DNA of 64,000 nucleotides from Heliocidaris erythrogramma (Eukaryota; Echinodermata; Echinoidea; Camarodonta; Echinometridae). Position 1 is the first letter of the stretch. Each line of letters begins with the position of its first letter. The notes under the pieces are model-generated. The model saw only the letters and a program-made list of their open reading frames with translations, searched no databases and was not told the origin of the DNA. Positions 1-10,540 of the stretch are shown one piece after another. The stretch lies in NCBI GenBank assembly GCA_025617745.1, contig CM046863.1, positions 13,954,875 to 14,018,874 on the forward strand, written 5' to 3'. The position numbers were made by a program, and so were the translations under genes.

Positions 1-111
1 AGGCTTGATAGTAAGGAAAGAAAATTGTAAAAGCCCCCGTTATGATACATGTAGCATCCTGGATCCGCGCCTGTTGAGTGTATATGTATATATATTACAA
101 AACATTTACTT

Positions 112-491
112 ACATGTGCATTGGTCATTGCTTTCAGGCACCAGTGCATTCTTCTTCCTTGCTCTCTCCAGGGAAGTTCCCTGCTCTCTCAATCTTACAC
201 TTGTCTATGTATCGCATGTAGCACTTGCGATGGTACCCAGCTTCATAGAGATATTTGTCGAGCCTTTCTTGCGATCTAACCAGCTCCAATCCAAAAGGTT
301 TGATAGCATCTTGTGCAAGTTCGGCTTCTCTGGAGTCTGTAAATTTCCACTGATGAACACTTGTAATGATTGTTTTGCCAGCTAACATCAGAAAATAAAG
401 TAATCTTTTCTTTTGCACCAGTAATGTGCATACAGCAACTCATTGTCGGTGTCCTGTGATTGGTCTTCAAAGGAGCATTGCAGAGACTCAA
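112..491 (-). pseudogene. N-terminal part of an uncharacterised cysteine-rich (CXC-type) invertebrate gene family
   Basis: Read on the minus strand, the longest frame gives a 94-residue stretch containing YHRKCYMRY followed by a Lys/Glu-rich segment. This motif, with nearby Cys and His residues, resembles the N-terminal zinc-binding module of a large family of uncharacterised marine-invertebrate proteins that often end in a TSO1-like cysteine cluster. The C-terminal part of such a protein lies at 16.4-17.7 kb, but on the minus strand this piece is downstream of it, so the two belong to different copies. The reading is spread over more than one frame between 276 and 491, so it looks decayed. 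A strong donor-like GTAAGT lies near the downstream end (about 109-114, minus strand), so it could once have been an exon. Function unknown; the family assignment is from memory of motif shape. Confidence 0.4.
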
Positions 492-1325
492 AACGTTGAT
501 ACCTGTATCAAATTACAAAATGTAAAACAAAATTGAAAAGATTAACCGCAATAAAACAATATATCGGGTTTTTCACTTTTTCCTTTAGTAGGGATTAATA
601 TATTTTGGATTCATATTGAAAATATAAAATTTTATAGTGCAATGTTTTCTCGCTGAAAGTCAGAGTGTCAGTCATCATGGAATAGGGATTGGTATTAGCT
701 CGGTTAATTAAGCCTTTTCTTGCTAATGCTAATGACATGAACATAAATCCATGTCTGCAATACTAAATTAAAGAATATCCTATTTGTTGATTTTTTTTTT
801 ATTAATGAGCTTGAGAACATTTAAATGTACACCCTGAATATAATTTATGACATTTAAATTGTTTTAAAACAAAAGATATTCTGTTCTAATATTTATTACA
901 ATCATTAATCTAAGATAAAAAGCCCATTCGAATTTCACAAGAACCAAATCACAACACAAATACTAATGTATGGGACTGTACTTTGAAAAAATGACCTAAC
1001 AGCACCCGTGCCATCAAAAGCCAAGAACAGCTTCATAGGTCATAATAACATTAATATTGAACAATTAATAGTGGACACCAACACTGACGAGGTTTCGCTG
1101 ATAATTGTCTAATTTCAGGACGCAGTAGTTTAATTCAGTTAAGTCGTCGGTTTTAATGCTCTGCCTGGTTATTCGCTTCGTATCAAGCCTACCATGCATA
1201 GGATCTACGTGTACACTTTCGCTGAAGGTACCGACCGACCTCTATGTAGACTACATGAACAGTGTAATTATTGTCATTGTTTCTTTCATTGCAATTGAGA
1301 AAAGTATTAACTAGTGACCCAAGTG
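492..1325. other. AT-rich stretch without a recognisable gene
   Basis: About 830 bases with no convincing frame, repeat ends or RNA motif. The last 200 bases become less AT-rich as the exon at 1326 is approached and could hold its promoter and 5' UTR, but no TATA box or initiator can be called with confidence. Confidence 0.4.
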
Positions 1326-1611
1326 ATGGGCAAGCGGAAAGCAGGCCGTGGCCGCGGTAGGCCGGCCAAAGCGGGGACCGACTCTGACTCTGGTCGGAAG
1401 ACTGCGAGCAGACTCAGCAGAGTAATAACGAGAACCAGATCTAACGCATATGGAAACGGCAGCAGCAGAGGTGGTAAGGCGGCGGCCGGGATCGGGGGAG
1501 AGACCCACCAGCGGCAAGGCCAACAGATGCTCTTGGGGCCGGGACAGCTAGAAATAAGTCCTACACCACAGCCACAACCGAGCCAGCAGCAGTTGCCCTC
1601 CGCACAGTCGG
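1326..1611 (+). CDS. Candidate first coding exon of a basic, AT-hook-like protein
   Basis: The first ATG, at 1326, has a good Kozak context (G at -3, G at +4) and opens 95 codons that are far more GC-rich than the flanks. The start reads MGKRKAGRGRGRPAKAG: RGRGRP is an AT-hook core that binds the minor groove of AT-rich DNA. A Ser/Arg/Gly-rich segment and a Gln/Pro-rich tail follow (about residues 80-95), typical of a disordered nuclear protein. A donor GGTAAGG lies at 1611/1612. A possible acceptor (TATCCTACAG) ends at 1760; joining there gives 24 more codons (EYWQENTSLESKM...) ending in TGA at 1832-1834. Codon bias toward G/C and the fitting splice sites argue for a real exon; the family is not recognised. 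It could also be a transposon ORF start. Confidence 0.4.
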
Positions 1612-1760
1612 GTAAGGTAGTTAGTGCAACTAGATTTAGATCTAACATTTGTATAGGTATTGATTGGCTGTTTACTTAACAAAAGCAATTCTTAAAAATT
1701 TGTCCTGGGTATCTCAAAATCTCGTCTTTGTTTATCAAAGTTTGTTTTGTTATCCTACAG

Positions 1761-1834
1761 AGTACTGGCAAGAAAATACCAGTCTGGAAAGTAAAATGCA
1801 CCAATTGTGGAAAATCAGATTTAAATGGCCTTGA
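1761..1834 (+). CDS. Possible second exon continuing the AT-hook-like frame
   Basis: Starts right after a pyrimidine-rich acceptor ending at 1760. Splicing from 1611 keeps phase (one base carried over) and yields a short polar, helix-prone tail before TGA. A different phase stays open to the donor-like site at about 1879 and contains a CTNCGKSD segment, so the true frame is uncertain. No independent support. Confidence 0.2.
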
Positions 1835-3269
1835 GGTAGAAAAGGGTAGACTGTCCCAACTATATCATTCAGATAGGTAAAATTTGTACCGCTATTTCGT
1901 TAAGCTACCTAACTGGTATATGAAATGTACCACAGACTTTGTACAGTACATCAATAGACCTAACATGTATGTATATTCATAAATACCTGCACCTGAAGTA
2001 CTGCAATGATATTCCACAGGATTTAAATTAGATTTCAGCAACATAGGAGATATAAAAGGATTGGTCACCCCCCCCCCCCCCCCGCATGCATAGAAATAAA
2101 CATTTACATAGATGCTGTACATGCATGTATATGGAACACTCCTTACAGATCTTGCACTGTCAAACATTTTGACCGTAAGGGTTCTGATGGCCCAAAATAG
2201 AGTGAAAATAGAAGGAAACCTTCTATGGAAATGAGTCTCTATAATGCATACTAGCAAACAAGATATATAGTACAACTCAATAAAAAGGAAAATTGGTGTC
2301 AGTAGTTCAATAATGTCTCAATTTTTAATTTTCTATTCTTTTAACCTAATCGGAATCTTTTAGAAGTAATATGTATAAAAAATAAAATTGAAATTCCTTC
2401 TAAATTATGAAATTGATATATATATAATTATGGCAAATGTCAAGCAATATTCAGGAATACAATGGCAAAAAGGGAACAAATTTTACAAACTAAATATCTT
2501 TCAAAGCCCTAACCATTCATTATTTCACAATACATTTGAACACTTATGATTCACGGTTTCCTCCATTTATAACCATTTCCAAGTCACATAAAAGTGAAAA
2601 CAATTGTGCAATGTGAGAATTTGGAACCATCAAATAAATAAAACATTGATTTCAATTTGGTGAAAATCAAAAACTATAAAAAGTACTTCATACAGACACG
2701 AGTCCATGTATATGGGAGTCAGGACTACACAAACATAGAGCAAATTTAGTCCAAATATTTTAACTATTTCTTGTCATATTTGGGAGTATTTCAAGAGCAA
2801 TCTCTTTCAGGCGACATTCTTACTTATGTTCATCTGACTGGAAATTAAATGAATGAGAAATCTCACCTCTTCCGTCACCATCAGCTCATGACCATTACGA
2901 GTAGTCAAGCTTCTCTTTAATCGGTTCCTTTAAATCTGTTTTGCCAGGAACGGCTACATAGCAATGTGTGGGGAGAGTGATGCTATCAATGGGGGCTGGG
3001 GAAAACAAAATAACAGGGACGTGCTTGTTAGAATCACCCTAAAGCTTAGTTTTGTTTGTAACTCTGACTATGAGACCAATTTGTTTCATGTATCTTTTCT
3101 GCTGGCTTTTTTTCGGGCTGCTACGGGTCAGCGAATCCACAGTTGATAATAAATTTCGTGCCAATGACAGGGTTCTTCATGTTTAAGATGTCAGGGCTGC
3201 CACGATGCTAACTACTCGTACAGGCTGGTCACAATCAGGTTCTCAAAGATAGATCAATGTGGCCTATTA
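1835..3269. other. Non-coding stretch with a C16 run
   Basis: No gene seen. A run of sixteen C lies at 2068-2083. The rest is AT-rich sequence without clear repeat ends. Confidence 0.5.
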
Positions 3270-3530
3270 TTGTTCAAAGTTCAAGTTCATTTATTCTCAT
3301 TCAATCACTGAAAATACATAACATTACAGTAATCGCATTCATAAATACAAGGAAAGACATTCAAAGAACATAGCTATAAAACTATACAGACAAAACGTAA
3401 TACATTCAAGAACAACATGTATCCATAAGAAGTCACAAAACTGACCAGAAATGAATTGGCTGACATTGTAAAAGCTTCCCATATCACACAGAAGAAGAAG
3501 AATTAAAAAAAGGAAATGACATAGAGATGC
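3270..3530 (-). mobile_element. Probable 5'-truncated LINE 3' UTR
   Basis: On the minus strand the segment ends in GAATAAATGAACTTGAACTT, a short direct-repeat tail after an AATAAA-like signal, as at the 3' ends of CR1/L2-type LINEs. No coding part remains. The assignment rests only on tail style. Confidence 0.3.
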
Positions 3531-3639
3531 ACCCTGAGCTATACACCACTATCATGACAAGTTACCATTTGCATGTCAAAGTACCCCGAAGAGGAAAACT
3601 ATATGATGATTGTGATAGTATGTGTTTTCCATGCCATGC

Positions 3640-4180
3640 AGGTTCACGAAGCCGAAAGATGTGGATTGTCGGAGACAGTCAGGTGCGTAGAACAGGGGAG
3701 AGAGCCAAGGTCACTGGTCTCCAGCAGCTTGGGGCTCGCCCAGGCATCCATGTTCGTTGGTTCTACATGTAGAACAGTTCAAGATATGCTCAAACGCCCT
3801 GCTGCCCCACACTTTGTAGTGTTGCACGCAGGGTCCAACGACATCGGGAAGTACGCTGTCAAACACATAGGCAGGCTGTCGAGGAGGTGCTACTGGCGGC
3901 TAGGCAGCTGCTCCGAGAAAGCCAAATCTGTTTTTTCTGAAATCGTCCATAGGCTCTTCTATTATGGACGCGCAGATGGTGCGCACTCCCAGTCAGCCTT
4001 GAACAACTGCCGCAAGACATTAATAAGTATGCAAGGGGAAAGATCAGGAGAATGTTCCGGGCGTCATTCTTGAGACACAACATCCATACGCAGGACCACG
4101 AACTGTTCTATCGGGACGGGGTACACCTCTCGGACAGCAGAAGTGATCTGCTGATCTCCGACTTCAGAATGCTCTAGGAC
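3640..4180 (+). pseudogene. Decayed SGNH-hydrolase-like frame
   Basis: Three blocks of the SGNH (GDSL) esterase/lipase fold are legible in order. Block I is MWIVGDSQVRR with the nucleophile-type GDS. The middle block reads HFVVLHAGSNDIGK with the GxND element. The last is YRDGVHLSDSRSDLL with the DGVHLS motif that carries the catalytic Asp and His. Stand-alone SGNH proteins of this kind are widespread in fish and marine invertebrates and are often linked to retroelements, so this is probably a relic of a mobile element rather than a host enzyme. The frame is broken in several places. No partner ORF lies next to it. Confidence 0.6.
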
Positions 4181-4332
4181 TTGCTGCCCCATTGAAGGAG
4201 GACAAAAAGTCCCTCATAACAAATTAATCTATCCAAGTGCAGTTTGGCACAAAAAAAGAAATTGCACTGTTTGTGGATGGGGTTCTAATTATTTTCCCAT
4301 CAGTTCAGGTCAATCGTAGGGGGAGCGGTTCT

Positions 4333-4652
4333 ATATGTGACCCTCCACCACAAAACGACCAATAAATCGGAAATTTTGTTTTTTTAATTTCAGCACAGTT
4401 TGAAAGCTTAGATTCTAAGCTTTAAAATGATATACAACTTGTCTTCTATAGACTAAGCAAACCCTTATAAATTACAATGAGAATGTCAGAGTGTCAGACA
4501 GGGTAATGACCAAAACAATAGAGAAAACAAGATCTAAAGAAGCGTGACCATTTAAGAGCGCCTAATCTGTGTCCTATTGTTTGTCGCACAAAAGGTTGAG
4601 TCAAGATTCCAAAGCCTACACTGTGAAGTACTCATTGGAGGGTCGCATATAT
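4333..4652. mobile_element. Short, internally deleted MITE (family also at 50538-51205)
   Basis: Begins ATATGTGACCCTCCACCACA and ends in the inverted form GAGGGTCGCATATAT. The first 300 bases match the left part of the element at 50538 almost base for base, up to CTCATTGGA. The sequence then jumps directly to the right terminus, removing about 350 bases. A GGA shared by both junction sides suggests a microhomology deletion. Non-autonomous; no coding content. Confidence 0.8.
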
Positions 4653-4687
4653 AGGTAAAGAAAAACGGGAGATGGGAATCAGTGTCC

Positions 4688-4932
4688 ATGGAAACGCCTG
4701 TCCCGGGACGCCGGCTGAATGTCTTCGGCAGGTCACGTGACAAGGTTCCCCTCCTAGAATTCACGTTCAGGTCTTGAAGCCTCTCTCCCTCCTGCATGTA
4801 CATGTGTATATTCTGACACATTTGAGAAGTTTGTATTGAATAGATGATAGCTGTTTGAGGGGAATCCGCGTCCCAGGAAACTCCTGTCCTGGGATCCCGG
4901 CTGGATGTCTTCCTCCCGTCAAGTCATGTGAC
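4688..4932 (+). repeat. Two-copy local repeat with CACGTGAC/CATGTGAC ends
   Basis: Two related 55-base units, at about 4688-4741 and 4877-4932, share the pattern GGAAAC..CCTGTCC..GG, then GGCTG.ATGTCTTC, then GTCA.GTGAC. Both are GC-rich islands in AT-rich DNA. No gene assigned. Confidence 0.5.
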
Positions 4933-5099
4933 CTGGATTCCCCCTTTTGTCATTTGATGTCAATTGAATACTTATTGCACTATTACAAATCTTGTGCTAA
5001 TTAAATTATGATGGAAATTAGTTTTAAAACCTGGGAATTGTCCCCAGTGCAATAAAGTTGAGAAAATGGCATTCATGTGTGAACTGTATTTATTCTCGC

Positions 5100-5475
5100 A
5101 TTCAAAATCCATGTCACATTCGTAAATTTTTCCAGATTTGTAAAAAACTATATACTGCAGAAGAAGAAAGTGTAAAAATGGGGGAGGGGGGGTGGGGGGG
5201 GGGGGGATCCATGCGCTCGTTTTTGTGCTAGCAGCGCCGTCATGTGGCGGAAAAAGTCAACAACTCGCAAAACTCGCAAAAACTGCGCAAGGCTGGCTGG
5301 GAACCTATCTAGGAATGGGATAGGTGCAAAATAACTCTACTGCACATTAAGAATTCATGTCATTTTCACCAACGTTTCCAGATTTGTAGAGAAAAGTATA
5401 CTAAAGAAGGAGAGAGAGTTTGTAAAAGGGGGTCCATGTACTGGTTTTTGTGCTAGCAGCGCCCCCGTTTATCGG
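5100..5475 (+). repeat. Direct repeat of two diverged units, each with a purine run
   Basis: Units at about 5107-5245 and 5355-5475 share TCCAGATTTGTA, then an A/G-rich run, then TCCATG and TTTTTGTGCTAGCAGCGCC. The first contains a G-rich run near 5180-5208. They look like two copies of one dispersed repeat lying side by side. Confidence 0.5.
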
Positions 5476-6289
5476 AGAGTTTTAAACTTACAAATTCTCG
5501 TTGCCTGTTATCAGACATGTCACCATGTAACTGACATGTTTTCTATACATTCATCAAAATGACAATAACACTTGCAGTATTGCGATCAGCTTTCTAGTGC
5601 TCCAAAAGGCTAGGTATCACCATCACATGGTCGCTCTGCTCCCTTACATGCAGATAGGAGCAAGATATCTCAAGTATATTAATACTGTCTACCACCAGTG
5701 GCGACAAAAGCGAGGTGGCAGATTTTTCCTCCTATTAAAGATGCAATAATCCGTTCTGTCCCCTCAGAGGGGCCCCTCGCAAGACAAGAAAAATTATTTT
5801 AATGTTAATGTAAAAAAAAAAAAAATTAATTTTGCCACCGTTTGCTCTAACAGAAAATTCCTCTACATTCCCTTTTTTCGCTCGGTCGCTATACTCCCTC
5901 CCACATTAATGGCAACATTGATTATTGGACTTTACAATATCTCTTCTATTACAAGGCCCCGCAGCGCATGGGTGTGGCAGGTGCTTTTCTGTGCCTAAAA
6001 AGAAGGGAAATGTCGTTAATATTCTCCTCCTCAAAAAGATGTTATATGACATCAATCATTGTGCAGTTTACTAATGGAAACACTTTTGTTGTGCTCTAAA
6101 ATACGTAGTTTCAACATTGAATAATCTAATTTTCTAAATCGATACTTACGATCTCTTACATTTCAATAAATGCAGGGTTTATTAACACGGTATGTGTGGG
6201 ACAGCTAGGGGCTTTCCTCGATTTGTCCCCGCCCCATCGCCAGATAATTATCTATATAATAGACCGCTTCGGTAATATATGCAAATTGT
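5476..6289. other. No gene seen
   Basis: Mixed sequence with an A-run near 5812-5824 and no open frame with protein-like composition. Nothing identifiable. Confidence 0.4.
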
Positions 6290-6935
6290 ATACTTTACTT
6301 ACTTACTTTACTTTAATGCCACGATGATATAGGACTAATGCCTGTTCATCGATCGTAGCTTGTTGTACCATGTGATTATACATTTTCCATAACATGTCAT
6401 AACAAATCGAATATGTGTCGGGAAAGGACAAAAATGGGTGGAAGATTCAAGATATTGACTCATACAGCCTATACTGGCTCGTAAACGAGATCATAATTAT
6501 TAGACCAGTATTTATCTAGTCTATTCTTGAAGGAGTTTACAGAAGTTGCTGAGATAACATATTCAGGGAGACTATTCCACAAATCCACAATTCTGTTGCT
6601 GAAAAAATGTTTCCTCAAATCAAGCCAAGAATACTGTTTGTCCAGTTTCATTCTGTGGCCTCTGGACCTCCTGTGTGCCAAGTGAAAAAGATTGTGTTGA
6701 GTGGCATACACTCCTGTCAAATACTTGAAAACATCAATCACATCACCCCTCCTTCGCCTGTGGGCAAGAGTTGGTAATTTGAGTTTCATGAGACGTTCAC
6801 GATAGGACATATTTCTAAATCCTGGAATCATTTTTGTGGCCCGCCTCTGCACACTCTCCAATTTCCTCTGATCACCTACTTTGTATGGCGACCATTCTGC
6901 CTGACCATATATACATACCTTTCAAACACAGGTTC
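6290..6935 (-). mobile_element. 5'-truncated LINE, C-terminal end of the RT ORF
   Basis: The minus-strand frame 6469-6861 (130 residues) begins MESVQRRATKMIPGF and contains DVIDVFKYLTG and LWNSLPEYV, followed by SVNSFKNRLDKY. This is the typical C-terminal tail after the reverse-transcriptase thumb of CR1/Jockey-group LINEs. Frame homology continues a little upstream to about 6935. The 3' UTR ends at a tetranucleotide tail (TTAC on the plus strand, 6296-6315), as in LINEs with microsatellite-like tails. The truncation fits incomplete target-primed reverse transcription. Confidence 0.8.
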
Positions 6936-7109
6936 TTGACAACCTGAAAGCTTGCCGGAGGCTTGCCCGACATAGCATCAGATAATGTATGCAAACTTGA
7001 TTCCAAGCAGGTTAATGGAATAGCTAATCACTAGGTGCTCAGAAAATTATGTGCATAAATTTGTATACATTACAGAAGTGGCCTATTATATATACACAGT
7101 AAAAACTAT

Positions 7110-7500
7110 TTTACACAACTCTTCAAAATATTTAAACAACGCTGTTTAAGCCTGTAACTCTAACAACTATTGTTTCAAATGTTAAACAACAAATGTTAAA
7201 CTTTGAAAAGCCTCTTGTTTAAAATTTTAAACAATTTTTTAAACAACAGCTTTTAAACAACTACGTTGTTTAATTTAAGTTGTTTAAAAACACACAGTTG
7301 TTTAAAAAGACTTTCACAACTATTGTTTAAAAACTTTGTTTAAAACAATTGTTTAAAACATCTATGTTGTTTAAAGTAAGTTTTTAAAAACTTTTTGCAC
7401 AACTATTGTTTTAAAAATACATTCAAAGTTGTTGTTCAAAATAATTGTTTAAAACACTATACAGATATGATGTGTTTAAACCTATGGTTTAAACATACAC
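7110..7500. repeat. Self-complementary TTTAAACAA word array
   Basis: More than fifteen copies of TTTAAACAA or TTGTTTAAA in both orientations at irregular spacing, so the strand can fold on itself in many registers. A shorter array of the same word is at 9575-9715. Confidence 0.8.
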
Positions 7501-7515
7501 TTGTTGTACACAAGT

Positions 7516-7552
7516 AAGTTCCAAATGCCAGAGCTGATTGATACGTTCAGAG
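7516..7552 (+). pseudogene. Partial inverted copy of the exon at 9444-9513
   Basis: AAGTTCCAAATGCCAGAGCT and the bases after it match the last 37 bases of the minus-strand exon at 9444, with the same GTAAGC donor and about 90 bases of matching intron. The part upstream of the Lys codon, including the ATG, is absent. It cannot start translation here, so it is a fragment. Confidence 0.75.
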
Positions 7553-7673
7553 GTAAGCATTTAGACTAAATATATTGTAATGTGATCGAGTTTATACTCA
7601 AGACATATTTGTGCTGCCGTGACATCTACATGATGTCTAGATCTAGACCACATCCACAAAATAAATTGTGATG

Positions 7674-7815
7674 TAGACCTGGAACTTTGCAGCGCAGTTT
7701 AAGTTAGTTGCACACATACAGCATAGGACCAGACCCACGCGCGAATTCGCTGTGTGTGTGCAACTTAAACTGCGCTGCGCTGGAAGGGCGACTTGCAAAG
7801 TTGCAGCTAGGTCTA
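7674..7815. mobile_element. Hairpin MITE-like element
   Basis: Inverted arms of about 55-60 bases: TAGACCT..AACTTTGCA..GCGCAGTTTAAG on the left is mirrored on the right by CTTAAACTGCGC..TGCAAAGTT..AGGTCTA. The loop of about 20 bases holds GAATTCGC. No coding content and no clear target duplication. Confidence 0.6.
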
Positions 7816-7857
7816 AATTATAATTTATTCCGTAACTGTGGCTTAGATCTAAACATC

Positions 7858-9352
7858 CACTGGCGTAGACAGGGGGCACCGCGGGCCATGCCCCCCCCCC
7901 CTATTTAGCCACTAAAAAAAGCGGGGGAAGTGAGAGAAAAATGCCTAAAAAGGCGCTAGAAGCCGTTATCTGGCTCTCAAAATTTGCTAAGACGTCAAAG
8001 TTTTCGCGAAGGGGGAAATAACTCTAATAAAATAAATAATTATTATTATAGGACATTAACTTAAAACTAATAATTATCAAAACTCATGATGTTTGATCTT
8101 GAAATACCATCACAATCTTTAATGATTAGAAGTAAGGAAATAAGAAATGCCATAATTTCAATGCGAAAATATCGAAGAAAATTCGTTCGCTCGCATTGTT
8201 ATTCTCAATTAAGGGGTTCCGTCCATTGGCGTAGATCCGTGCATTCCTTGTTTTCATTAAAAACCATTTTGGGATGCTCTAAAATGCAAGTTTTAAAGAA
8301 AGATTTTGGAAAAATTCCCTGATGTAGGAGGGGATACCCCTTCCCACCCCCGTTGGGTCTCTTCGCTCAGTGATGTATCTAGGGGACAGGGGGGCGTGCC
8401 CCGGGCAGAACTTGGAGGGGCGTAAAAAACGAGAAAGGAGAGAAAAAAAAAAAGGGGAAATGAAGAAAATAATAATCTTTACGGATCACGCGCCCCCAAA
8501 TCCGCAGGGTAAATGCACTAGAAATCTAGTTTTTGAAGGTTTGAAATGCGAAAATTCTCCAAAGCTTGGAAGCAGGTGGGTGTGTTGCCGGCTTCTTCTT
8601 GGGGATCTTCTGGCCGGGGGGCGCAAAACTTCATTGTTTGCACCGGGCGCCATAATCCCTAGATACGCTACTGGCTTCGCTCCCTCGCATGTGAAATGTT
8701 GCGTCCAATAATTGAAAAGCAGTCCGGGCGTTGAACTACCTACAAAAATTGTTTGCTACAAGCCGTTATCTCTCTCTCAAATTTGCTAAAACGTCAGAGC
8801 TTTCGCGCTTAGCGCGGGAAGGGGGACACCCCCCCCCCCCCCTGCACCCACCCTGTTACATACAGTGCAGTATAATGTCCAAATAAATGAAAAGCAGTCA
8901 GGGCGTCGAACTATAACTTTCTGCCAAAAAAAATGTTTGCTACGAGCCGTTCATCTTTAATAATAATAATGCTGTTTCTTTTATAGCGCCTTACCAGTTA
9001 CAATGCGCTTACAGCATTATTACCCCGGTCACTGGGTTCTTTCTCTCATATTTTCAAAAAACGCAGGAGCTTTCGCGCTTCGTGCGGGAAGGGGAAACTC
9101 CCCCTCCCTGCACCCACCCCTGTTACATACAGTTCAGTATTGCGTCCAAATAACTGAAAAGCAACCAGGACATCAACTAACTTTTTGACTTTAAAAAAGT
9201 GTTATGAGCCGCTATCTTTCTCTCAAATTTGCTGTAAAACATAAGAGTTTTCGTGCTTCGCGCGGGACGGGGAAAACTCCCCTCCCTGCACCCATCCCTG
9301 GGCAGCACGTCTGCCCCCCCCCCCCCCCTATTGAAAAAACCTGGCTACGCCT
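7858..9352 (+). mobile_element. Tandem-repeat element with CACTGGCGTAG ends
   Basis: Starts CACTGGCGTAGACAGGGGG and ends CCTGGCTACGCCTGTG, an imperfect TIR. Inside, a unit of about 165 bases recurs near 8680, 8870 and 9130; it reads CGTTATCT.TCTCTCAAATTTGCT, TTTCGCGCTT.GCGCGGGA, a poly-C run, then TGTTACATACAGT. Sister copies lie at 32500-32835 and, inverted, at 42960-43486. Poly-C runs (7889, 8828, 9315) occur at the same place in each unit. No transposase. Confidence 0.6.
8368..8673. mobile_element. hAT-type MITE nested in the tandem-repeat element
   Basis: Ends CAGTGATGTATCTAGGGG and CCCTAGATACGCTACTG are inverted repeats in hAT style. It is flanked by TCTTCGCT on the left and GCTTCGCT on the right, a 7-of-8 match to the 8-bp duplication expected for hAT insertion. 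About 300 bases, no gene. The insertion is younger than the repeat around it. Confidence 0.7.
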
Positions 9353-9443
9353 GTGTCATCATTATTATAGATGTCATGGCAGCACAAATATGTTTTGAGT
9401 ATAAACTCGATCAGATTACAATATATTTAGTCTAAATGCTTAC

Positions 9444-9513
9444 CTCTGAATGTATCAATCAGCTCCGACATTTGGAACTTCTGCAACATTGCAACCACAA
9501 AGTCATCCGCCAT
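9444..9513 (-). CDS. First coding exon of an unidentified gene
   Basis: ATG at 9513-9511 lies in a strong Kozak context (A at -3, G at +4) after a GC-rich leader (about 9514-9560). The exon encodes 23 residues beginning MADDFVVAMLQKF, continuing QMSELIDTFR, and ends in phase 1 at a consensus donor GTAAGC (9443-9438). The short amphipathic pattern resembles the start of SAM-like or death-fold adaptor domains in invertebrates, but 23 residues are too few to assign a family. The next exon is not found; a repeat-rich palindrome follows. An inverted, start-less copy at 7516 shows the region was duplicated. It may be a captured fragment rather than a working exon. Confidence 0.5.
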
Positions 9514-9733
9514 GATGAAGCCGGCCGTGTTTGGCGGAGAAGGAGACCCGTCTACCGCGAATTTTGAATCTTTTTAAACAACGTTGTTTAAAAGATTATC
9601 ATTGATGTCTTAACTATGCTTTACGAGCGGTTGTTTGAAATACAGGGTTCATCTTTTAAACAATATTGCTTCAAATTTAAACAACACAATTTTAAAAACA
9701 GCGAAATTTTAAACAGCGTTTTTGCTGTGTATA

Positions 9734-9904
9734 ACTGTATTTAATGTTATGTAAATCACAATTCAGAGGAAGTTGTGACCTGCCTGTGGGTGTCAAGTTT
9801 TTATGAAAGCAACATGTTCGCTCGGTCGCTACACCATTAATAGCCATACCATTAATAGTCATACGAAGAAAAAAAAAGTCATATATGCTGCTGAAATTCT
9901 GTTG
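9734..9904. other. Short spacer, nothing identified
   Basis: No frame or repeat end recognised apart from A-runs near 9867-9880. Confidence 0.3.
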
Positions 9905-10540
9905 TATTTTATTATACAATACAATACAATACAATACAATAAGCATTTAGTACGCCCTTCCCGTAAGGCTCGGAGCGTTTACAAAATATTTAAATTATAG
10001 AACACATTATATTTTTTTATATAAACACAAATCAGAAAACTCTTCAATCGTCCATGTGGGAAACTACCAGGTGGTTTTATGGAGACAAAATGTAATGAAT
10101 GTAGCTGTTACAAAGTTTGATAGCGGATTTAAAATAAATATGATTTCACAGCTTTTTTAAAGGTCTTTATGGATGCTGACTGTCTAATGGTCAAGGGGAG
10201 ATTATTCCATAGCCTCGATGCAGTAACTGTGAAAGTCCTATCACCTGACAAATTTCGGGTCATTGGGTAGCTGAGCTGAAGGTTATGATTTGAGGATCTG
10301 AGATTTCTACTAGGTGTATATACAGTTAAGCATTCACATATGTACCCTGGAGCCTGGTTATTGAGAGATTTATAAACATAAAGAACTAATTTGAAGATGA
10401 TACGTTTTTGAATGGGCAGCCAGTGAAGGGAACGAAGTAAAGGTTGGGAAGAATGACTTCTGCCAACCTCAAAAACAAGACGTGCAGCCCAATTCTGCAG
10501 ACGCTGTAGACGGTTTACATGAGATTTTGGGATTTTCTAT
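9905..10540 (-). mobile_element. 5'-truncated L2/CR1-type LINE 3' fragment
   Basis: The minus-strand frame from about 10540 to its TAA at 10129 is open for about 135 codons. It reads RLQNWAARLVFEVGR, then LLRSLHWLPIQKRIIFKLV, LSYPMTRNLSGDRTFTV and ASRLWNNLPLTIRQ. This is the C-terminal domain that follows the RT in L2/CR1 LINEs. The 3' UTR ends at a (TTGTA)n tail (9911-9942, seen as TACAA on the plus strand). No in-frame stop lies in the coding part, so it is fairly young or was lightly mutated after truncation. Confidence 0.8.

Larger units (their letters stand above)
7091..9733. mobile_element. Palindromic element with TIR TACACAG(T/C)AAAAAC carrying a host exon
   Basis: The left end TATACACAGTAAAAAC (7091) and the right end, read in reverse, TATACACAGCAAAAAC (9733) are inverted copies bounded by TA. 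Just inside both ends are arrays of the word TTTAAACAA and its complement (7110-7500; 9575-9715). Further in, both sides carry inverted copies of the same exon-intron border (7516-7640; 9354-9475). The middle holds other repeats. One reading is a TA-inserting, Tc1/mariner-like non-autonomous element that captured a gene fragment. The other is two separate insertions flanking an inverted duplication. The symmetry from end to centre favours the first. Confidence 0.5.
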
